Source: an uncultured Clostridia bacterium (GTDB lineage Bacteria > Bacillota > Clostridia > Monoglobales > Firm-18). From it: 5,755 nucleotides of DNA. The stretch lies in contig CALDNB010000266.1 of assembly GCA_937914775.1 (NCBI GenBank), forward strand, positions 1 through 5,755, written 5' to 3'. Every line of letters starts with the position of its first letter. Positions within the stretch are counted from its first letter, which is position 1. Below, piece by piece: positions 1 to 5,755 of the stretch. Made by a program: the position numbers and the translations under genes. The notes under the pieces were generated by a model, which saw nothing but the letters and a program-made list of their open reading frames with translations, made no database searches and was not told the DNA's origin.

Positions 1-154
1 CTTTTCCCATATCGTAGCCGTTACCAAGAGAAATAATCTCTGCAGTTCCGTCGGTATGAGAAATTGCCTTAGCCTGACAAATACTCTGACCGTTCTCTGT
101 CATTTCCATTATTATTTCATTATTTAAAGTGTTAAGTCTGTGAATTTCAATCAT
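1..154 (-). CDS. Partial hypothetical protein, possibly GNAT-like (N-terminal 51 codons)
   Basis: An open frame begins with ATG at 154-152 and runs leftward without a stop to the window edge, giving 51 residues. It starts MIEIHRLNTLNNE and ends SLGNGYDMGK. A purine-rich ribosome binding site (AGGATAGGA, complement of 157-165) lies 2 nt upstream of the start. The gene begins 11 nt after the rluB stop, so the two are probably co-transcribed. The visible part alternates short strand-like stretches (IIMEM, SICQAKAIS, TAEIISL), the sort of pattern seen at the N-terminus of small GNAT acetyltransferases. The acetyl-CoA binding motif would lie beyond the edge, so this family guess is weak. That the frame is a real gene is well supported by the start, the ribosome binding site and the tight spacing. 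Confidence 0.6.
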   Translation of the reverse strand, partial: MIEIHRLNTLNNEIIMEMTENGQSICQAKAISHTDGTAEIISLGNGYDMGK

Positions 155-165
155 TTTCCTATCCT

Positions 166-876
166 TTATTGTTTGCAAATTTTAGTTAAATACTCAATTT
201 CTGCGGGAGTTAAATGACGCCATCTGCCAAGAGGCACATTCCCAAGTTTTAAATTACCCATAGAAACTCTGCAAAGATACTTAACTTTATATCCCACTGC
301 CTCGCACATCTTTCTTATTTGCCTGTTTCTGCCCTCGTGAATGGAAATATAAAGAGTGTTATCTTTTAACCATTCAACTTTTGCAGGGTGAGTCTTTCTG
401 CCATCAATAACAACACCGCTTTTTAACAAATTAATTGCAGTTGGTGACGGAACAAGATTTAACACAACTTTGTAAGTCTTATCAAAATTGTGCTTTGGGT
501 GAGTAAGTTTATATGCCATATCACCGTCATTAGTTAAAAGAAGCAAACCCTCGGTGTCAAAATCAAGTCTGCCCACAGGGAAAATACGTTCACTAATTTC
601 CCCGCTAACAAGGTCCATAACAGTTTTTCTTCCTCTGTCATCAGTTACAGTAGTAAGATAACCTGCAGGTTTATTAAGCATTATATAAATCTTCCTATTA
701 TTGGCTTTTATTAAGTTATTATCAAGCATTACTGTATCGTGTTCATCAACCTTTGTTCCAAGTTCAGTAACTACTCGTCCGTTTACCGAAACTCTGCCTG
801 AAACAATCATTTCTTCGCACTTTCTGCGACCTGCAACACCGCAGTCAGCCATATATTTTTGCAGTCTTATTTTCAT
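166..876 (-). CDS. rluB: RluB/RsuA-family pseudouridine synthase (23S rRNA)
   Basis: A complete 236-residue protein of the RsuA/RluB/RluE/RluF family, which isomerises a specific uridine in rRNA to pseudouridine. Residues about 1-60 form an S4 RNA-binding domain (RLQKYMADCGVAGRRKCEEM, then the SGRVSVNG turn). The catalytic domain follows: IMLNKPAGYLTT at 65-76, then VGRLDFDTEGLLLLTNDG at 101-118 with the catalytic aspartate at D105, KTYKV at 133-137, and EGRNRQIRKMCEAVGY at 181-196. Length and motif order are normal and nothing is missing. The start is supported by GGAG (complement of 882-885) 5 nt upstream and by the S4 domain beginning at once. It is transcribed from its own sigma-A promoter, divergently from the purine operon. 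RluB (large-subunit target) is preferred over RsuA because Firmicutes commonly carry this form, but the target uridine cannot be proved from sequence. Confidence 0.93.
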   Translation of the reverse strand: MKIRLQKYMADCGVAGRRKCEEMIVSGRVSVNGRVVTELGTKVDEHDTVMLDNNLIKANNRKIYIMLNKPAGYLTTVTDDRGRKTVMDLVSGEISERIFPVGRLDFDTEGLLLLTNDGDMAYKLTHPKHNFDKTYKVVLNLVPSPTAINLLKSGVVIDGRKTHPAKVEWLKDNTLYISIHEGRNRQIRKMCEAVGYKVKYLCRVSMGNLKLGNVPLGRWRHLTPAEIEYLTKICKQ

Positions 877-916
877 ATTTACTCCAAAAAATCCAAAATT
901 TCTTCATTTTATCATA

Positions 917-945
917 ATTCTAACATTTAAAAATTAAAAAGTCAA
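917..945 (-). promoter_or_regulatory. Sigma-A promoter of rluB
   Basis: On the minus strand, TTGACT (complement of 940-945) is followed after exactly 17 nt by TAGAAT (complement of 917-922), a near-consensus housekeeping promoter. Transcription would begin near 910, leaving a leader of about 35 nt before the rluB start. No terminator or structured leader fits in that space. Confidence 0.82.
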
Positions 946-968
946 CTGTTATTATATATAATTTTTTG

Positions 969-997
969 TTGCAAAATACCAAAAATTATGATATAAT
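969..997 (+). promoter_or_regulatory. Sigma-A promoter (extended -10) of the purE operon
   Basis: TTGCAA (969-974) and a perfect TATAAT (992-997) are separated by 17 nt, and TG at 989-990 gives an extended -10 (TGATATAAT). Transcription would begin near 1004, so the leader before the purE start is only about 25 nt. This is too short for a guanine or PRPP-type riboswitch. It faces away from the rluB promoter; the two -35 elements lie 23 nt apart. Confidence 0.82.
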
Positions 998-1000
998 TTT
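982..1000. repeat. Perfect 8-bp inverted repeat over the purE -10 element
   Basis: AAAATTAT (982-989) and ATAATTTT (993-1000) are perfect inverted copies separated by GAT. The palindrome covers the whole -10 hexamer and the TG extension of the purE promoter. It could be an operator for a dimeric repressor. Because it is pure A/T in an AT-rich intergenic region, it could also be chance symmetry around a TATAAT box. Confidence 0.4.
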
Positions 1001-1030
1001 AATATCTATGCGGAAAGGTGTTGACTAATT

Positions 1031-1525
1031 ATGAAAATTGCAATAGTAATGGGCAGCGATTCTGATTTACCAGTTATAAAAAAAGGAATTTCTGTGCTTA
1101 AAAAATTTGATGTACCCTTTGAAGTCAGAGTGATATCTGCACATCGTACACCACACGAAGCAGAAACTTTTGCAACAAACGCAAAAGAAAACGGCTTTGG
1201 AGTTATTATAGGTGCAGCGGGTAAAGCAGCACATCTTGCGGGTGTTCTTGCAGCATTTACCACTTTGCCAGTTATAGGTTTACCAATTAAATCTTCAACA
1301 ATGGACGGACTTGATTCACTACTTTCTATGGTACAAATGCCAAAAGGTATTCCCGTTGCAACAGTTGCTATAGACGGTGCTGAAAATGCGGCTCTTCTTG
1401 CAATCCAGATTTTAGCATTGTCAGACAAAGTTCTTGCCGATAAACTGTTGCAGTACAAAATTGATATAGCAAATGAAGTTAACGAAAAAGATAAAAAATT
1501 ACAAAGTGAAATAGATAATTTATAA
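1031..1525 (+). CDS. purE: 5-(carboxyamino)imidazole ribonucleotide mutase / AIR carboxylase, PurE
   Basis: A complete 164-residue PurE, cytosolic and normally an octamer, acting at step 6 of purine synthesis to make CAIR. The phosphate-binding loop MGSDSDLPV is at 7-15, and SAHRTP at 36-41 holds the expected catalytic histidine H38. The glycine-rich loop IIGAAGKAAHLAGVLAA (59-75), PVIGLP (80-85) and SLLSMVQMPKGIPVATVAI (97-114) complete the fold. The AAHLAGV loop indicates a class I enzyme, which normally uses N5-CAIR made by PurK from AIR, ATP and bicarbonate. No purK is in the window. The C-terminal tail (about 145-164) is charged and helical. The ribosome binding site is AAAGGTG (1014-1020), 10 nt from the ATG, slightly long. 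It is the first gene of the operon; purM starts 17 nt after its stop. Confidence 0.96.
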   Translation: MKIAIVMGSDSDLPVIKKGISVLKKFDVPFEVRVISAHRTPHEAETFATNAKENGFGVIIGAAGKAAHLAGVLAAFTTLPVIGLPIKSSTMDGLDSLLSMVQMPKGIPVATVAIDGAENAALLAIQILALSDKVLADKLLQYKIDIANEVNEKDKKLQSEIDNL

Positions 1526-1542
1526 TAAAGGAGACATTTCTT

Positions 1543-2580
1543 ATGCAAAACAGTTACAAAGACGCAGGCGTTGACGTACACGCTGGGTACGAAGCCGTTA
1601 GACTTATGAAAGAACATATTGCCAAAACAGTTACAGATGGTGTTTTATCAGGTATTGGTGGTTTTGGCGGCCTTTTCCAGATTGATGCAAGAAACTATAA
1701 CGACCTTGTTCTTGTTTCAGGTACAGACGGTGTCGGTACAAAATTAAAAGTTGCTATGCTTATGGACAAGCACGACACAATCGGTCAGGACTGTGTGGCT
1801 ATGTGCGTAAATGATATTATTTGTTCAGGTGCCAAGCCCTTATTCTTCTTAGACTACATAGCAGTTGGCAAAAACTATCCTGAGAAGGTTGCAGAAATTG
1901 TTAAAGGTGTTGCTGATGGTTGCGTTTTATCAGGCAGCGCACTAATTGGCGGTGAAACTGCAGAAATGCCAGGACTTTATGAAATTGACGAATACGACCT
2001 TGCAGGTTTTGCAGTAGGTGCAGTTGAAAAGTCAGACATTATTGACGGCTCAAAACTACAGGCAGGTGATGTATTGGTTGGTATTGCTTCTTCAGGTATT
2101 CACAGTAACGGCTATTCTTTAGTAAGAAAAATATTTGATTTAAACAGCGACAAAGGTGCGGAAAACCTTAAAGAATACTATGATTGTTTAGGTACAACTT
2201 TAGGAGAGGCTCTTCTTACTCCTACAAAAATTTATGCAAAACAAATGCTTGAAGTTATTTCAAAATATGATGTTAAAGCAATATCGCACATTACAGGCGG
2301 CGGTTTCTACGAAAACATTCCGAGAATGTTGCCTGACAATATGAAAGCGGTTATTAAAACTGACAGTTACGAAATTCCTGCTATATTTAAATTAATGATG
2401 GAAAAAGGCAATGTATCTTTGCAGAATATGTATAACACATTCAATATGGGTATCGGTATGATATTTGCAGTTCCAAAAGAACAGGCAGACGATGCGGTTA
2501 AAACATTAAAAGACCTTGGCGAAACTGCTTATATTTTAGGAACAGTTGAAAATGGTGAGAACGGGGTAGAGTTATGCTAA
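1543..2580 (+). CDS. purM: Phosphoribosylformylglycinamidine cyclo-ligase (AIR synthetase), PurM
   Basis: A complete 345-residue PurM that closes the imidazole ring, converting FGAM and ATP to AIR (step 5). It has the standard features in order: N-terminal YKDAGVD (5-11); GGFGGLF (39-45); the substrate/ATP segment SGTDGVGTKLKVA (59-71); GQDCVAMCVNDIICSGAKP (81-99); GGETAEMPGLY (136-146); DLAGFAVGAVE (152-162); SSGIHSNGYSLVRK (183-196); LLTPTKIY (224-231); HITGGGFYENIPRMLP (249-264); and the C-terminal NTFNMGIGM (298-306). Length is normal. The start has AAAGGAG (1527-1533) 9 nt upstream, and the N-terminal motif leaves no room for a later start. Its last 7 nt overlap the start of purN, so translation of the two is probably coupled. 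Its product AIR feeds the PurE step encoded just upstream. Confidence 0.97.
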   Translation: MQNSYKDAGVDVHAGYEAVRLMKEHIAKTVTDGVLSGIGGFGGLFQIDARNYNDLVLVSGTDGVGTKLKVAMLMDKHDTIGQDCVAMCVNDIICSGAKPLFFLDYIAVGKNYPEKVAEIVKGVADGCVLSGSALIGGETAEMPGLYEIDEYDLAGFAVGAVEKSDIIDGSKLQAGDVLVGIASSGIHSNGYSLVRKIFDLNSDKGAENLKEYYDCLGTTLGEALLTPTKIYAKQMLEVISKYDVKAISHITGGGFYENIPRMLPDNMKAVIKTDSYEIPAIFKLMMEKGNVSLQNMYNTFNMGIGMIFAVPKEQADDAVKTLKDLGETAYILGTVENGENGVELC

Positions 2581-3155
2581 ACATTGCAGTACTTGTATCA
2601 GGTGGCGGAAGTAATCTTCAGGCAATAATTGACAGTATGGAAAAAGGCGAAATCAACGGCAAAATCGTTACTGTTGTTTCAAACAAACCCGGAGTTTTTG
2701 CTCTTGAAAGAGCAAAGAAACACAACATTCCATCTGTTGTGATTGAAAGCAAAGGCAATCCGCAGTTTTCATCACAGTTATTATCACACTTAAAAGAAAA
2801 CAACGTTGATTTGGTAGTACTTGCAGGTTTCCTTTGTATTTTAAAAGACGAAATACTTACCGAATATAAAAACAGAATTATAAATGTTCACCCCTCTCTT
2901 ATTCCATCATTTTGCGGTGACGGATTTTACGGTCTTAAAGTACACGAAAGCGCACTTAATTACGGAGTAAAAGTAACAGGTGCAACTGTTCACTTTGTAA
3001 ACGAAGTAACAGACGGCGGTAAAATCATTCTGCAAAAAGCGGTAGAGATTAAAGAGGGCGACACTCCAGAAGTATTGCAAAAACGAGTTATGGAACAGGC
3101 TGAATGGATTATACTTCCAAAAGCAATACAAATGATATGCAACAACGAAATTTAG
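2574..3155 (+). CDS. purN: Phosphoribosylglycinamide formyltransferase (GAR transformylase), PurN
   Basis: A complete 193-residue folate-dependent GAR transformylase that moves a formyl group from 10-formyltetrahydrofolate to GAR (step 3). The phosphate-binding loop VSGGGSNLQAII is at 8-19, LAGFLCIL at 83-90, and NVHPSLIP at 104-111 contains catalytic N104 and H106. The third catalytic residue is D147 in TDGGK (146-150). The loop after NVHPSLIP, SFCGDGFYGLKVHES, is about five residues longer than the KYPGLHTHR type of E. coli PurN, and both C114 and F118 lie in it. The start overlaps the purM stop by 7 nt; GGGGTAGAG inside the purM end serves as the ribosome binding site. It shares its folate cofactor with the AICAR formyltransferase two genes downstream. 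Confidence 0.96.
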   Translation: MLNIAVLVSGGGSNLQAIIDSMEKGEINGKIVTVVSNKPGVFALERAKKHNIPSVVIESKGNPQFSSQLLSHLKENNVDLVVLAGFLCILKDEILTEYKNRIINVHPSLIPSFCGDGFYGLKVHESALNYGVKVTGATVHFVNEVTDGGKIILQKAVEIKEGDTPEVLQKRVMEQAEWIILPKAIQMICNNEI

Positions 3156-3165
3156 GAGGATTATT

Positions 3166-3867
3166 ATGGAAATAATGGATATTGCAAAAGTGCTTAGCGG
3201 TAATGCTTATCCCGGACGTGGAATTATTTTAGGCAGAAGCAAAGACGGCACTAAAAACATTATTGCTTACTTTATTATGGGCAGAAGTGAAAACAGCAGA
3301 AACAGAATTTTTGAAGTTGACGGAGAAGGCATTAAGACAAAAGCCTTTGACGAGTCAAAACTAACTGACCCGAGTCTTATTATTTATTCACCTGTAAGAG
3401 TTGACGGTGAAACAACCGTTGTTACAAACGGAGACCAGACAGACACAGTTTACGATTACATAACAAAAGGTGATACATTCGAAAACGCTTTAAGAACACG
3501 TACTTTTGAGCCTGACCCACCAAACTTCACTCCAAGAATTTCAGGCATAATCAATAAAGACGGTTATAAATTATCAATATTAAAAAGTGCTATGGGCGAC
3601 GAAAACTCTGTACAAAGATTTTTCTACGAGTACAAAGAGCCGCAAAATGGTATCGGACATTTCATCCACACTTACAAGTGCGACGGCAATCCTATTCCTT
3701 CATTTGAGGGTGACCCTGAAGTTATTGCTTTAGATAAAAATATTGACGATTTTACAGATATTTTATGGAATAATCTGAACGAACAAAACAAAGTTTCTTT
3801 GTTTGTAAGATACATTGACGTCAATTCGAACAAAACAGAAACAAGAATAGTAAACAAAAACCAATAG
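3166..3867 (+). CDS. purO: Archaeal-type IMP cyclohydrolase (PurO family)
   Basis: A complete 233-residue protein recognised as the IMP cyclohydrolase family first known as PurO in archaea, which closes FAICAR to IMP, the last step of the pathway. This family has an NTN-hydrolase-like fold unrelated to the N-terminal cyclohydrolase domain of PurH. Visible landmarks are the N-terminal YPGRGIILGRS (15-25), MGRSENSRNRIF (38-49), VVTNGDQTDTVYD (85-97) and LRTRTFEPDPPNFTPRISG (109-127). The C-terminal third is less conserved and makes it somewhat longer than archaeal PurO (about 200 residues). The first ATG is chosen because AGGAGG (3154-3159) lies 6 nt upstream; the ATG at codon 4 would be 15 nt away. 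That ribosome binding site overlaps the purN stop. The transformylase supplying its substrate lies directly downstream, which strongly supports the assignment. Confidence 0.9.
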   Translation: MEIMDIAKVLSGNAYPGRGIILGRSKDGTKNIIAYFIMGRSENSRNRIFEVDGEGIKTKAFDESKLTDPSLIIYSPVRVDGETTVVTNGDQTDTVYDYITKGDTFENALRTRTFEPDPPNFTPRISGIINKDGYKLSILKSAMGDENSVQRFFYEYKEPQNGIGHFIHTYKCDGNPIPSFEGDPEVIALDKNIDDFTDILWNNLNEQNKVSLFVRYIDVNSNKTETRIVNKNQ

Positions 3868-3878
3868 GAGGCAAAATA

Positions 3879-5054
3879 ATGAATGAATTACTGCTAAAAT
3901 ACGGTTGTAATCCCAATCAGGTTCCGTCTAAAATCTTTATGAAAAACGGTAAAGATTTACCAATCAGAGTTTTAAACGGCAGACCAGGATACATAAACTT
4001 TTTAGATGCCTTTAACAGTTATCAACTAGTTAAAGAATTAAAAGAAGCAACAGGTTTACCTGCTGCAGCATCGTTTAAACACGTAAGCCCTGCAGGTGCA
4101 GCAGTTTACAAGGAACTTTCAGACACTATGAAGAAAATATACTTTGTAGAAGATTTGGAACTTTCTCCAATGGCTACTGCATACGCAAGAGCAAGGGGTG
4201 CAGACAGAATGTCTTCTTACGGTGATTTCATCGCTTTGTCTGATACTTGTGACGTACAGACTGCAAAACTTATAGCCCGTGAAGTTTCAGACGGAATTAT
4301 TGCCCCCTCTTACACCGACGAGGCACTGGAAGTATTAAAAACCAAAAGAAAAGGTAACTATACAGTAATAGAAATTGATGAAAATTACGTTCCTGAAGAA
4401 ATTGAACACAAAGACTGCTTTGGTATCACATTTGAACAGGGCAGAAACAACTTGAAAATTGACAAGTCAATGCTTGACGAAATCGTTACAAAAAACAAAG
4501 ACATCCCCGAAAGCGCAAAAATTGACCTTCTAATTGCTCTTATAACACTTAAATATACACAGTCGAACTCTGTTTGCTATGCAAAAGACGGACAGGCTAT
4601 AGGCATCGGTGCAGGTCAGCAGTCACGAGTACACTGCACAAGACTTGCAGGAAACAAGGCTGACAACTGGTATCTCCGTCAGCATCCGAAGGTGCTTAAT
4701 CTTCCTTTTAGAGAAGACATCAGACGCCCTGACAGAGACAACACAATAGACGTATATATATCTGATTTTTCAGAAGACGTTTTAAATGACGGCGAATGGG
4801 AAAACTTCTTCACGGTAAAACCAGAGCCGTTAACTGCACAAGAGAAAAAAGACTGGTTAAAAACTTTAACTGATGTCGCTCTTGGTTCAGACGCCTTCTT
4901 CCCATTTGGAGACAATATTCACAGAGCAAGTAAAACAGGTGTTAAATACGTTGCACAGCCGGGTGGCTCTATAAGAGACGACAATGTTATAGAAACTTGC
5001 GACAAATACAATATGGCTATGGCGTTTACTAAAATCCGCCTATTCCATCACTAA
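3879..5054 (+). CDS. purH: Stand-alone AICAR formyltransferase (PurH transformylase domain)
   Basis: A complete 391-residue monofunctional AICAR transformylase that uses 10-formyltetrahydrofolate to convert AICAR to FAICAR (step 9). It matches only the C-terminal part of bifunctional PurH/ATIC (about 510-590 residues); the N-terminal MGS-like cyclohydrolase domain is absent. SFKHVSPAGAAV at 65-76 contains the catalytic K67-H68 pair. YARARGADRMSSYGDF (102-117), REVSDGIIAPSYTDEAL (134-150), YTQSNSVCYAKDGQAIGIG (226-244), AGQQSRVHCTRLAG (245-258), SDAFFPFGDN (337-346) and the terminal IRLFHH (386-391) follow. Several of these are nearly the wording of animal ATIC rather than of E. coli PurH. The start has AGGAGG (3866-3871), overlapping the purO stop, 7 nt from the ATG. 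Functionally it pairs with the upstream cyclohydrolase to replace PurH. Some literature calls the split transformylase PurV. Confidence 0.94.
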   Translation: MNELLLKYGCNPNQVPSKIFMKNGKDLPIRVLNGRPGYINFLDAFNSYQLVKELKEATGLPAAASFKHVSPAGAAVYKELSDTMKKIYFVEDLELSPMATAYARARGADRMSSYGDFIALSDTCDVQTAKLIAREVSDGIIAPSYTDEALEVLKTKRKGNYTVIEIDENYVPEEIEHKDCFGITFEQGRNNLKIDKSMLDEIVTKNKDIPESAKIDLLIALITLKYTQSNSVCYAKDGQAIGIGAGQQSRVHCTRLAGNKADNWYLRQHPKVLNLPFREDIRRPDRDNTIDVYISDFSEDVLNDGEWENFFTVKPEPLTAQEKKDWLKTLTDVALGSDAFFPFGDNIHRASKTGVKYVAQPGGSIRDDNVIETCDKYNMAMAFTKIRLFHH

Positions 5055-5068
5055 GAGAGGGATAAAAT

Positions 5069-5482
5069 ATGAAAATACTGGTAGTGGGCGGCGGCGGCCG
5101 TGAACATGCAATAATACATAAAATTTCACAAAACAAAAATGTTGATAAAATATACTGCGCACCCGGTAACGGCGGTATCGCTGAACTTGCAGAGTGTGTT
5201 GATATTAAAGCGACAGACATTGACGGCATCGTAAATTTTGCAAAATCAAATCAAATTGATATGACTGTAGTTGCACCTGACGACCCGTTGGTTTTAGGTA
5301 TGGTAGATAAACTAAACGAAAATGGTCTGAACGCTTTCGGTCCTGTGGCTAAAGCAGCAATTATCGAGGGCAGTAAAGTTTTTTCAAAAAATCTTATGAA
5401 AAAGTACGGTATTCCTACTGCTGAATACGAAGTTCTTATGATGCAATTGAGTATCTTAAAACTCAAAAAATGCCAATTGTAG
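5069..5482 (+). pseudogene. purD: purD, N-terminal part, read out of frame after about codon 121
   Basis: The start of phosphoribosylamine-glycine ligase (GAR synthetase, step 2), an ATP-grasp enzyme that joins glycine to phosphoribosylamine. MKILVVGGGGREHAI (1-15), APGNGGIAE (31-39), APDDPLVLGMVD (69-80), FGPVAKAAIIEGSK (90-103) and MKKYGIPTAEYE (110-121) are typical of the N-terminal and linker domains. GAGAGG (5055-5060) gives a good ribosome binding site 8 nt from the ATG, and the gene starts 14 nt after the transformylase stop. After GAA-GTT (5429-5434) the frame stops resembling PurD and ends at TAG 5480-5482, giving 137 residues instead of about 420. The rest of PurD continues in the -1 frame (see the next entry). 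This is most simply one missing base, either a sequencing/assembly error or a real mutation. Confidence 0.88.
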
Positions 5483-5755
5483 TTAAAGCAGACGGTCTCG
5501 CTTTAGGAAAAGGCGTAATTATTGCTGAAAACTATGATGATGCAGTAAAAGCAGTGCACGAAATTATGGACGACAAGGCTTTCGGCAACGCCGGAAACAA
5601 GGTAGTTATTGAAGAATTTTTAGTTGGTCAGGAGGTTTCTGTTCTTGCTTTTACAGACGGCAAAACCCTTGTACCTATGGTTTCTGCACAGGACCACAAG
5701 AGAGTATTTGACAACGACAAAGGCTTAAACACAGGCGGTATGGGTGCTTTTTCAC
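5437..5755 (+). pseudogene. purD: purD, continuation in the -1 frame, cut by the window edge
   Basis: Reading from TAT at 5437 gives YDAIEYLKTQKMPIVVKADG and then GLALGKGVIIAENYDDAVKA, the start of the PurD ATP-grasp domain. KVVIEEFLVGQEVSVLAF, PMVSAQDHKRVFDNDKG and LNTGGMGAFS follow. All are well-conserved PurD motifs, including the ATP-binding KADGLALGKG and the NTGGMGA loop. No stop occurs before the right edge, 106 codons later. The frame is closed upstream by TGA at 5422-5424, so the shift must lie between 5425 and 5482, and homology puts it at about 5432-5437. The first in-frame ATG (5470) has no convincing ribosome binding site and would begin inside the fold, so an independent gene is unlikely. 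About 190 C-terminal residues should lie beyond the window. Confidence 0.85.

Noticed and set aside
701..937. A 78-codon plus-strand frame over the rluB N-terminus and its promoter.
   Set aside because: It is the complement of the conserved S4 domain of rluB and of the rluB promoter, with no ribosome binding site or recognisable domain.
877..1030. A terminator, small RNA or riboswitch in the divergent intergenic region.
   Set aside because: The region has no GC-rich hairpin followed by a T-run and no conserved purine-aptamer elements. The two promoters and short leaders account for nearly all of it.
1021..1043. TTGACT just before the purE start as a second -35 element.
   Set aside because: At 17 nt spacing the -10 would be TAGTAA inside purE, a poor match. 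Transcripts from it would lack the purE start.
1006..1617. A 203-codon antisense reading frame across purE and the start of purM.
   Set aside because: It lies opposite clearly functional genes, has low-complexity composition typical of a reversed coding strand, no convincing ribosome binding site, and resembles no known protein.
5462..5472. Programmed -1 frameshifting in purD at CTC-AAA-AAA-TGC.
   Set aside because: The A6 run is short and preceded by C, so it is not a good slippery heptamer. A shift here would leave 0-frame residues (MMQLSILKLKK) where the -1 frame gives the PurD-like YDAIEYLKTQK, so the break lies upstream. No downstream pseudoknot is evident, and PurD is not known to be recoded.

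Overview
The window looks like chromosomal housekeeping DNA from a low-GC Firmicute, most likely an anaerobic Clostridia (Oscillospirales/Lachnospirales-like) lineage. This rests on the AT-rich codon use, strong AGGAGG-type ribosome binding sites, sigma-A promoters with TTGACT/TTGCAA and TAGAAT/TATAAT hexamers, and the gene order. The exact taxon cannot be named from this sequence alone.

Layout: a divergent promoter region at about 877-1030 separates two units. Leftward lie rluB (a 23S rRNA pseudouridine synthase) and, 11 nt downstream of it, the first 51 codons of a gene that runs off the left edge and may encode a GNAT-type acetyltransferase. Rightward lies a compact purine-biosynthesis operon: purE, purM, purN, an archaeal-type IMP cyclohydrolase (purO-like), a stand-alone AICAR formyltransferase (the C-terminal half of classical PurH), and the beginning of purD, which runs off the right edge. 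Gaps between operon genes are 10-17 nt, and purM and purN overlap by 7 nt, so the six genes are probably one transcript.

Function: by the usual numbering the operon supplies de novo purine steps 2 (PurD), 3 (PurN), 5 (PurM), 6 (PurE), 9 (AICAR formyltransferase) and 10 (IMP cyclohydrolase). Steps 1, 4, 7 and 8 (PurF, PurL/PurQ/PurS, PurC, PurB) and PurK are not in the window and would have to be encoded elsewhere.

Two points deserve attention. First, the bifunctional PurH is replaced by two separate genes: a folate-dependent transformylase resembling the C-terminal half of eukaryotic ATIC, and a cyclohydrolase of the archaeal PurO family. Second, purD carries an apparent single-base frameshift near 5432-5437, after about residue 121. 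The remainder of PurD continues without a stop in the -1 frame to the window edge. No tRNA or rRNA genes, CRISPR arrays, insertion sequences, riboswitches or terminators were recognised.
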